The position numbers were made by a program, and so were the translations under genes. Under the pieces are notes generated by a model, which saw nothing but the letters and a program-made list of their open reading frames with translations, was not told the origin of the DNA and searched no databases. Below, one piece after another: positions 38,171 through 46,772 of a stretch of DNA of 64,000 nucleotides. The DNA comes from Megamerina dolium (lineage: Eukaryota; Arthropoda; Insecta; Diptera; Megamerinidae): assembly GCA_963854835.1 (NCBI GenBank), contig OY978525.1:110368917-110432916 (forward strand), in the 5' to 3' direction. The first letter of the stretch is position 1. Every line of letters starts with the position of its first letter.

Positions 38171-38454
38171 ATTGCTTTTCAATAAAAGAAATTTTCATGA
38201 AAAAATTTACAAACAACCGAAAAATTATTCGTTGCTCTCAATGACGAATCACCTTGTCTAAAACTTCGTTCGCTGATAAACTGAGGGAGACTTTATTCCC
38301 AATTATCCATGTACTAGGCAGGTGAACAATTTCGATCTGTAAAGTTAAATGAGTTTTACAGAACTACTGATCTCAGAAATTGTTTGGAGAACTAAACCCT
38401 TTTTGGAATGTCGAAAGGGGACTATAATTATCTGGTTCTCCAGTACGCACTATT

Positions 38455-38795
38455 CGACCTTGTTTACGATGCTGTGAAGAATTATTTCACTATAGTTGTT
38501 GTCTGTTTTTTCATATATACTGAGTCTTTAATCATCACACTAGCTTTCATTCGACCACATTAGATTCAGATCATGCACGTAGGTGAGCAGATCGTCACTT
38601 ACGGTCTTAAATAACTCGGTAGGTTCGTTACGATGCTGTGAAAAATTATTCCACTGTAGTTGTTGTGTGTTTTTTCATATATACTCATCCTTTAATCATC
38701 ACACTAGCTTTCATTCGACCACATTAGATTCAGATCATGCACGTAGGTGAGCAGATCGTCACTTACGGTCTTAAATAACTTGGTAGCTAGCCCAT
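38455..38795. repeat. ~175-bp tandem duplication inside RTE relic
   Basis: The phrase CGATGCTGTGAA..AATTATT..CACTATAGTTGTTG through TCACTTACGGTCTTAAATAACT occurs twice in direct orientation (starting ~38468 and ~38631) with few differences. It is therefore much younger than the RTE relic it lies in. Confidence 0.85.
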
Positions 38796-38803
38796 CAACT
38801 CAT

Positions 38804-39129
38804 CCTCGGCTGAAGCATAACAAAATTTAATATCGAAAAGATTTTTCTTTCGAACGGTACCCATCTGCCGGCAAGAATTGGCAATTTTTCCGGCAGTAAC
38901 AATTTGCCAAAAATGCTTTTTAAAAGAGGTCTGTGATAAAACTAAGTTAAAGTGATATCACAAGGGTTCTGCCGTTGTGAACCGGCTAATATAAGTAGAT
39001 CCCTTCTAATGCTGTCCAAATTTAACACGCACAACAGTATCGGAAGAGAAGCTCGGTGGTATCACAATGGACCTTTCTAACCTAAGTGTTTCCTCTCAGA
39101 GAGAGGGCAGCCCCATAACCTAACCCAAC
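38804..39129 (+). mobile_element. SINE copy 11 (subfamily A, 5'-truncated)
   Basis: Begins just after the B box (CCTCGGCTGAAGCATAAC) and ends CAGCCCCATAACCTAACCCAAC. The 17-bp flanks CTAGCCCATCAACTCAT (38787-38803) and CTAGCCCATCAACACAT (39130-39146) differ at one base. The RTE sequence continues on both sides, so the duplicated bases are RTE sequence. Confidence 0.92.
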
Positions 39130-39205
39130 CTAGCCCATCAACACATGCACTTTTATTGTTCTTCAGCTGTCGTTATGGCTGTTTTGACAAACCCACCCGA
39201 TATTA

Positions 39206-40523
39206 GAGTGCTTGAGGCCATAAACATTATCCCGAATATTTTTGTATTGTGTAAAACAAGAACATTTGTATAGCGCTGTATAGTAATTTAAACTCTCTTC
39301 TATCTCACTAATCCATCTACATAGATATAAGTAACTGAAGATAATTTCTCGATTGACAGAAGAAATTTCCCTTGAACTGATTATTATATGCTTATGTACA
39401 ACTATCATATATATATTTTATATAGGTTTATGTCAACACACACATACATACATACGCGTTCACATATATCTATTTAAATACTATTAGTGTGGATAGTGGT
39501 TTTTAGGATGTCTATAATACTATGAAGATTTTATATTTTTATTCACCATAAAATGCACTTTAAAATGAAATTCTTCAATGTAATTTAAAACCCAACTCTG
39601 GTATACAAAACGTTGCATATATGTATACGAGTAGGTATAATAAGTAAGTAGTAAATACCACATGAAGCCACAATTACAAAAAAAAAAAAACACAAAAGAC
39701 CAACAACCAACAACCAACTTTTACGAATACTCGTATGTATTAACTGTGACATCCAACAACCGTAGTGGTAAGAACAACAAGATCAACAATATCAACAACA
39801 GCATCAACAGCATCAACAACAACAACAACAACAACGACGATAAAACATAACGAATGACCTTTAAGGACGTTCGTTCGCTCACATTTTAAACCACTTACAC
39901 ACACACACACATACTTTTAACATGTTTAAGTATAAATGCAATATGTATAGAGGTATTTGGTAGGCAACCATAACAACCACAACATTGTTTTTTTTTTTGT
40001 TGTGTTATTTTGAAAAAGCAAACAAACAAAAGAAAAATGAAAGATTAAAACAAGTCTTCTTACAGAAGTATGAACTACACTCTACTAAGGTACTATTTTT
40101 TGTGTTTTTTTTTTTTTTTTTTTTGTTTTTGTTGCTCCATTTACATTTTTACCTCATCTTCCACTTTGTTCAATATTTCTCATACTCAACAGAGTGCGAG
40201 TATGTAGTATCAATTCAAGTTGTCTTTTCTACATCAGGCGTATGTATGGACTACACCTATATATGTACACACATATACATGAGCAAACAACTAACAGAAG
40301 AGGTAAATTTTTGCACAAACAACAACAACCGCATAACAGCAACAATTTGTTGTGCAGTTAGATGAAGAAGCAAATGTTTTAATCTAAACGAGACATATTA
40401 GTTTAAATTTAAGCCAACGGCAAAAATCTCATTTTGTATGCATTATAAGAAGTATGCATGCATTTATGTACATACATATGTATGTTACATATCTCTAAAC
40501 ATAGAGTATGCATGTAATATACA
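39206..40523. other. AT-rich spacer with AAC repeats, no gene
   Basis: Contains interrupted CAA/AAC trinucleotide tracts (39770-39836), a (CA)n tract and poly-T stretches. No supported gene; the Asn-rich frame at 39662-39850 is a translation of the repeat. Confidence 0.45.
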
Positions 40524-41143
40524 TACAGTCAGGGACTAAAGTTTAAATACACCCCACAAATCTTAATTTTAACTCGTATAAAGCATTGCTGCGAAAATCT
40601 AAGTAAGCAGTTTTTTTGCCGTCTATCAGTAAGCAAACACAATAACAAAAAATTTGTATTTGTCGCATAGATAACTGTAAATTCATCAAAAACTCAAAAA
40701 ATACGCTGGACAAAAGTTTAAATACAATACAAGAAAACACGTGTTTTTGCAATTTCTTTGGAAAAGTACCGTTATATTTTTTTTTGCTTTCTTCACTTAC
40801 GCATATTTATTCAGTATTATTAGTGATTTCATCGTTGTCGGTAGACTTGAAAGCAAAATAATGGGCAAAGGAAAACAAATAGAGTCTGGTGTTAAAGATT
40901 TAATAATTAAACACTTTAAAGAAAGCAAATCCTACCGTGATATAGGAAAAATTTTGAATTTGTCCTGTGCAAGTGTGCAAAACGTAATAAGAAAATATAA
41001 AACTTACAAAACAGTGGAAAATAGGCCCAGAACTGGTCGACCAAAAAAACTTTCTCGCCGAGATGTAAACCTTATCCTAAGAGAAGTGGACAAAAATCCA
41101 AAAATAAGTGCGCCAAAGTTAGCCGATAGTATTGCTGCGGTGT

Positions 41144-41154
41144 CAGGCAAACAT
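41144..41154. repeat. Target-site duplication of RTE, left copy
   Basis: CAGGCAAACAT, identical to 44521-44531. The single-copy sequence is part of the Tc1 reading frame, which proves the order of events. Confidence 0.95.
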
Positions 41155-41193
41155 ACTTACTTACTTATGTGGCCATAACAACCGAATATCGAT

Positions 41194-44172
41194 TTAGGCC
41201 GAAAATAACATGCTTCGCCAGCCATCTCTGTTCTTCGCTAGCTGGCGCCAGTTAGAAATTCCAAGCGCCGTCAGGTTCTCCAGTACTTGGTCTTTCCACC
41301 GGAGGTTTGGTCTTCCTCTTCTGCGTCGTCCTCCAGCGGGTTCCGAATATAACACCTTCTTAGCTGGAGCGTGTTCTTCCATTCGCTCGACATGACCCAG
41401 CCAGCGCAGCCGCTGGATTTTGATGCGCTTTACTATGTCAATATCGGCATATAGCTCGTACAGCTCATGGTTGTACCTTATTCGGTACTCGCCACCAACG
41501 CAAATAGGTCCAAAGATCCTGCGTAGGACCTTTCTCTCGAAAACTCCAAGCATTCGCTCATCCGAGATGGAAATTGTCCAGGCTTCAGCGCCATATGTTA
41601 GGACAGGCATGATGAGAGACTTGTAGAGTGTAGTTTTCGTTCTTCGAGAGAGGGCTCGACTTTTCAATTGCTTACTCAGCCCAAAGTAACACCTGTTAGC
41701 AAGAGTTATCCTACGCATGATCTCCAAGCTGACGTCATTACTGCTGTTAATGCTGGTTCCAAGATAGACAAAGTCCCTTACTACTTCAAAAGCGTAGTTG
41801 TCAACAGTGACGTGCTGTCCAAGACGCCGGGACTCTTTGTTTGTTGACACTAGATACTTCGTCTTGCCCTCGTTCACCGTGAGACCCATCCGACGCGACT
41901 CTCTTTCCAACTCTGAGAATGCTGCACTGACTGCTCGCGTGTTCATGCCGATTATGTCAATATCGTCGGCATACGCTAACAGCATGACACTTTTGTTGAA
42001 GATAGTGCCATTATGTCGTAGATCAGCAGCTCGTATTATTTTCTCCATAATAAGATTGAAGAAGTCGCACGATAACGAATCACCTTGTCTGAAACCCCGT
42101 TCGGTATTAAACGGTGCGGAGAGGTCCATCCCAATTTTCACTGCACAACGAGAGTTATGCAGTGTCATTCTACAAAGTCGAATGAGCTTTGCAGGAATAC
42201 CGAACTCAGACATTGTTGCGTAGAGGTAATCCCTTACCGGACTGTCGAAAGCGGCTTTATAATCAACAAATAGGTGGTGTGTGTCGATCTGTTTTTCTTG
42301 GGTCTTCTCCAGGATTTGGCGCAGTGTGAAAATCTGGTCGAGGGTGGATTTACCAGGTCTGAAGCCACACTGATAAGGTCCAATCAGGTTGCTGAGCATA
42401 GGCTTCAACCTTTCACACAGTACGCTCGATAGAACCTTGTATGCGATGCTCAGGAGACTTATTCCACGCTAGTTGGCGCAAATTGTGGGGTCTCCTTTTT
42501 TATGTACAGGACAGAGAACACTGAGCCTCCAATCATCAGGCATGCTTTCATCCGACCATATTCTGCTTATGAGCTGGTGCATGCGGGTGAGCAGCTCATC
42601 GCCTCCGGTCTTAAACAACTCGGCAGGCAGGCCATCAGCACCTGCAGCTTTGTTGTTCTTCAGCCTTAAAATGGCCGTTTCAACCTCGTCATAGTCGGGT
42701 GGTGGAACATCAACACCATCATCTGTAATTGGGGTTATCGGGCAATCTCCTCCACTGGCGGAATTGTTCGTAGCATCGCCATTCAGTAACGTGGAGAAGT
42801 GTTCCCTCCATAGGCTCAGTACACTCTGGACATCTGTAACCAGATTCCCATTTCCATCACGACAAGAAGAGGCTCCGGGATTTAAACCTCCACTTAGGCG
42901 CTTGATCTTTTCGAAGAATTTTCGAGTCTCATTCTTGTCGGTACACATCTCTATCTCCTCACACTCACGTCTTTCCAACTCCCTCTTCTTGCGCCTGAAA
43001 AGACGTCTCTCTGCACTACTTTTCTCTCTATACCGCTCCTTAACAGCTCGCGTTGCGCCTGCACGCTGGGTTCTTCTGTAGGCGGCGTCTTTCTCTGCGG
43101 TAGCGTCGCGACACTCCTGATCATACCACTCATTCCTCAGAGGCCGGTAGTAACCGATTACCTCCTCGGCAGCAGTAGTCATGGAGTGGGATATATGTGT
43201 CCACCGTGCGCATGTATCATCAAGTGGGGGAGTGTTCTGCATAAGCAGATCCGATAGTCGAGTGGAAAATGCATCTGCTGTCTCTGGTGATTGCAGCTTA
43301 CTGACGTCGAGCTTTCTCTGTGTGGGACTTCTCTTGTTATTTGCGACACATAAGCGTGTGCGCACCTTAGCTGCAACAAGGTAGTGATCCGAGTCGATGT
43401 TGGCACCACGGATCGATTTCACGTCCATCACACTGGAAGCATGCCTTCCGTCAATCAACACATGATCAATTTGGTTTCTTGTACGATGATCTGGAGACAG
43501 CCATGTCGCTTTGTGGATGTCGAGATGCTGGAATCTGGTACCACCAATTACCATGTTTCGTGCTGCGGCGAAGTCGATCAGCCTTATTCCGTTATCGGAG
43601 GTGTTTTGGTGGAGGCTGAATTTTCCGACAGTTGGACCAAAGGTACCTTCCTTGCCCACCCTGGCATTAAAGTCGCCAAGCACCATTTTGATATCGTGGC
43701 GGGGGCAGCGGTCGTAAGCTTCTTCGAGGCGCTGAAAGAAGCTCTCCTTGGTCACATTGTCCTTCTCATCCGTCGGAGCGTGGGCACATATAAGGCTGAT
43801 GTTGAAAAATTTTGCCTTGATGCGGATTGTGGCCAGCCGTTCGTTCACAGGCGTGAACTGTGAGACAAGATGTCGTAGTCTCTTGCTGACCAAAAATCCA
43901 CATTCTAATTCGTGCCTTTCAGCATGGCAACTGTAGTAGATATCACAGGACGCTCTTTTGGAGCAGCCCTGTCCTGTCCATCGCATTTCCTGGAGAGCGG
44001 TGATGTCAGCTCTGTATTTTTCGAGGACATCAACCAGCTGGATAGAGGCACCCTCCCTATAAAGGGACCGGACATTCCAGGTGCATATCCGTAAATCATT
44101 GTCCTTTTTTCGTTTGCGGGGGTCATCAACAAAAGCGGTAGTCCTTATCCGAGGCATTTTAGTTTTTTTCAT
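41194..44172 (-). pseudogene. RTE endonuclease-reverse transcriptase, one nonsense codon
   Basis: Single ORF of ~991 codons for target-primed reverse transcription. The ATG at 44172 is preceded by the 5' UTR. Residues 1-275 form the APE-type endonuclease: CTWNVRSL (30-37), QEMRW with catalytic Glu62, GDFNARVG (Asp167, Asn169), and SDH at 261-263. A Lys/Arg-rich linker (~residues 380-440) follows. The reverse transcriptase then starts with KNNKAAGADGLPAEL. A TAG at 42466-42468 replaces the Tyr codon expected in the N-Y-R-G-I motif. The rest is open: GFRPGKS, palm FVDYKAAFD, GFRQGDSLSCDFFNL, catalytic AYADD (~41967), GLTVNEGKTKY, FVYLGTSI, and a C-terminal RLRWLGHVERM..GRRRRGRP domain, ending SMLFSA. 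No RNase H. The length matches the RTE family. Readthrough or a single reversion would give a complete frame. Confidence 0.92.
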
Positions 44173-44520
44173 TGGGGGGGTTTTTTATATGGCGGGTCCC
44201 AAACCCAACGCACAACCTCTAACCGAGGAGATTTTCGCCACTCACTTCAGCCGCCTCCCAGCGGGTGCCAGGAAGACGTTGCCCGGTGGTCGCCACATGG
44301 AGGGCCCCCATTAATAATAATGAAAGCGCCGTCACATAGTAAGCAGAGCAAGCTATATGACTACCCCTCATTAACAAATAAAGGTATCATCACATAGCGC
44401 TCAGATCAAACTACATGACAGCCAGTGAGTTGACTTGCGATGAGTTCAACAAGGATTGCGCTAGCCCCACCCAGTTGAGGCAGTTAGACACGTTACCTTG
44501 CGAAAACACCACCAGACCAC
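44173..44520 (-). other. 5' UTR of the RTE element with internal repeats
   Basis: It includes two related ~33-bp phrases about 60-70 bp apart (TCACATAGTAAGCAGAGCAA near 44334 and TCACATAGCGCTCAGATCAA near 44392), so the leader has a partial tandem repeat. It may contain the element's internal promoter; that is inference. Confidence 0.6.
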
Positions 44521-44531
44521 CAGGCAAACAT
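44521..44531. repeat. Target-site duplication of RTE, right copy
   Basis: CAGGCAAACAT, identical to 41144-41154. Confidence 0.95.
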
Positions 44532-45526
44532 GTTCACCCAAAAACCGTACAAAGAGCTTTACGGTATAACGTCTATCGAAGCAGAGTTCCACGTAAAAAA
44601 CTGCTTATTTCTGAAAAAAATAGACAACTTCGTCTGGATTTTGCAAACAAGTACAAGGATATGGATGAGGACTTTTGGCGAAGAGTCTTATTCACAGATG
44701 AATCTAAATTTAATATTTTTGGCAGCGATGGTCGCGCAAAAATTTGGCGCAAGCGCGGCACAGCACTTCAAACCAAAAATTTAATACCAACCGTTAAACA
44801 TGGGGGCGCTAGTGTGATGGTTTGGGGAGCAATTGCAGCAGCTGGCGTGGGACACTTGGCTTTTATCGATGGAATAATGGACAAACACATGTATAAAAGT
44901 ATATTGGAACAAAATTTGCAGCCTTCTGTGGATAGCTTGGGTCTGGGAAGAAGTTGGATATTTCAACAAGACAACGACCCTAAGCATACCGCGCATTTGG
45001 TGAAGGACTGGTTGCTGTATTATGCTCCACGTCAGCTCTGTAGTCCTCCCCAATCACCGGACTTAAACCCAATTGAACACGCTTGGGAATTATTGGACCG
45101 AAAAATCAATCGCGCAGCTTTAAAGAACAAATAATCCCTTAAAGAGGCTCTGAAAAAGGCCTGGCCAGAAATCAGCACATCCGAAACAGAAAATTTGGTT
45201 CTGTCTATGCCACGTCGTCTGCAGGCAGTCATTGAAGCTCAAGGCGGACCTACCAAATATTAATTTAAGTTTAACGTTTTTTAATTAAGCTAAAATCAGC
45301 TAAAGAAAGAAAATTTTGTATTGTATTTAAACTTTTGTCCCATGTATTTTTTTAGTTTTTGATGAATTTTAAGTTATCTATGAAAAAAAGTGAATTGTTT
45401 TGGTTTTCGATATTGGTCATTATTCAACTAAAAATAAACTGCATACTTACATTTGTGTTAAAATGCTTTATTTTTATTTAAAGCGATGTTTTATGGGTGT
45501 ATTTAAACTTTAGTCCCCTGACTGTA

Positions 45527-46772
45527 TATATATGGATATTTAAATATATATGTATATATTGTAAATAATAAAGCCATATATATGTATGTAAATATGTTGA
45601 AATAGTCAAGTAATTGCAAATAACTTACAATTTCAAATGTCTGCCTTCAAAATGCCAGAATGCATACACACATACACATATTTATACATTAGCATTTGTA
45701 TATGAGTATATGTATGTATACAAATGCATATAAATATATAGTTAATCTACTCATGTATTTGGAGCTAATGCAACAAGTAAACAACAACATTCAATGGCCA
45801 ATAGCAACAACAAAACAACAACACAACGACGACGACGACGACAACGCCGACGACCAGCTTTAATTGCAATTATACGCAAGAAAGCCTTTTAACTGAAACT
45901 AGGTTATGGCACTTATTGGCTTGATTTTGCGCTCAACTTGTTGTTTTTTTTTTTTCTTCTCATTTTTAGTATTTTTAGTTTGCCATATTCTTCTAGTTTT
46001 ACTATTTCTACCTTTATTATTATTATTTTTTTTTTTACTCATATGATGCATACTCAAGTGCAGCCAGCCAGCCTATCGTATGTATAACTAGTTTATTTAT
46101 TGGACACTTGAAATAAGATTAGATCCAAAATATTGCCATTCGCTCTACATACATACGCATATGTTTGCCGCTGTGTGTGTGTGTGTAATATTTTGTTTTT
46201 GTTTCTTATTTCGTTTTACAACTAGGCTTAGTGTATGTTTTTCATTTGGTTGTCTTTGATTCTTTTTTTTTTTCGGTGGCAAAAAGTAATATCAAGCAAA
46301 TAATTAATCATTTGGTAATATTTCTTACTAAATGATCTTCATGTAATGTTACATTGTTGGTATATTTGATACTTATATATGATATTTTTACCAATTCAAT
46401 AGGTAACAACAAACGAACTGCTTCTACCATTCAGTTTATTGAGTCGGTTATTGAGTCGCTATCATCTACAAAATATATGCATACGTTTAACCCATTAATT
46501 ATAGATAGCTTTAATCCAATTACACCAATTCACTGACCTGTCAATGTCACCAGTACTAAAAAAATCGTTGGTTAAAAAAAAGCACACTCGGTGATGATAC
46601 AAATTGTCTCCTAGGCTCTACAGATATCACCTTTTTCAGAAAGTAAAATTGATATACCGTAACTGTTGCGAAACTTTCTCCGGTTTCTTTTCGCATTTTA
46701 ACCCGCCATTTGGGTTCGATATCAGTAATTTTACATCCAACAACTTGTCTCTATAACTGAACTGTCTCATTT
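45527..46772. other. AT-rich spacer with microsatellites, no gene
   Basis: ATGTAT-type repeats, a (GAC)n tract (45826-45846) and a (GT)n tract (46172-46188). The frame 46354-46536 has no recognisable motif. Confidence 0.45.

Larger units (their letters stand above)
38225..39205 (-). mobile_element. RTE-clade LINE relic (internal part), SINE inside
   Basis: Matches the RTE at 41155-44520 along ~42060-42710: GACGAATCACCTTGTCTAAA, TGAGTTTTACAG..CTCAGA, GACTATAATTATC, CAGTACGC..TTCGACCTTGT, CTTTCATTCGACCA, CGGTCTTAAATAACT, GTTCTTCAGC. It contains a local tandem duplication and SINE copy 11. Heavily mutated; no open frame. Confidence 0.8.
41155..44520 (-). mobile_element. RTE-clade LINE, nearly intact, 3366 bp
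   Basis: Minus strand, bounded exactly by the 11-bp duplication. It has a ~350-bp 5' UTR (44173-44520), one long coding region and a very short 3' UTR. It ends GGCCACATAAGTAAGTAAGT: a 3' tail of short tandem repeats rather than poly(A), as is usual in the RTE clade. Its GC content is visibly higher than the host DNA. The good preservation suggests a fairly recent insertion. Confidence 0.93.
40861..45263 (+). pseudogene. Tc1-family transposase (DD34E), split by RTE insertion
   Basis: DDE transposase of the Tc1 element. I choose ATG 40861 (MGKGKQIESG) because Tc1 proteins start close to the helix-turn-helix; an upstream in-frame ATG at 40741 lies inside the terminal-repeat region. The first ~95 codons contain the paired helix-turn-helix with the GRPR-like motif RPRTGRPKK (40861-41154). 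The RTE interrupts, and the frame resumes at 44521 with the second DNA-binding part. The catalytic blocks follow: FTDESKF (Asp), QQDNDPKH (Asp), SPDLNPIEHAWE (Glu). There are 34 residues between the last two, so DD34E is complete. An in-frame TAA at 45132-45134 ends the ORF early; homologous sequence (SLKEALKKAWPEIS...) runs on to the true stop at 45261-45263. Defects: the insertion and one nonsense codon. Expected intact length is ~342 codons, normal for Tc1. Confidence 0.92.
40526..45524 (+). mobile_element. Tc1-like element (IR/DR type) interrupted by an RTE
   Basis: TA on both sides (40524-40525, 45525-45526). The termini CAGTCAGGGACTAAAGTTTA and CAGTCAGGGGACTAAAGTTT open inverted repeats of about 200 bp. 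Each has a second internal copy of the core (GGACAAAAGTTTAAATACAA at 40708; complement ending 45340), 182-184 bp from the end. Paired direct repeats in each inverted repeat are the IR/DR plan of Tc1 elements such as Sleeping Beauty and Bari3. Without the 3366-bp RTE and the 11-bp duplication, the element is ~1.62 kb. Confidence 0.93.

Noticed and set aside
39662..39850. Asn-rich open frame
   Set aside because: Product of CAA/AAC trinucleotide repeats.
41210..44132. Several plus-strand frames of 60-160 codons opposite the RTE
   Set aside because: Shadow frames of a GC-rich coding region on the minus strand; no motifs of their own.
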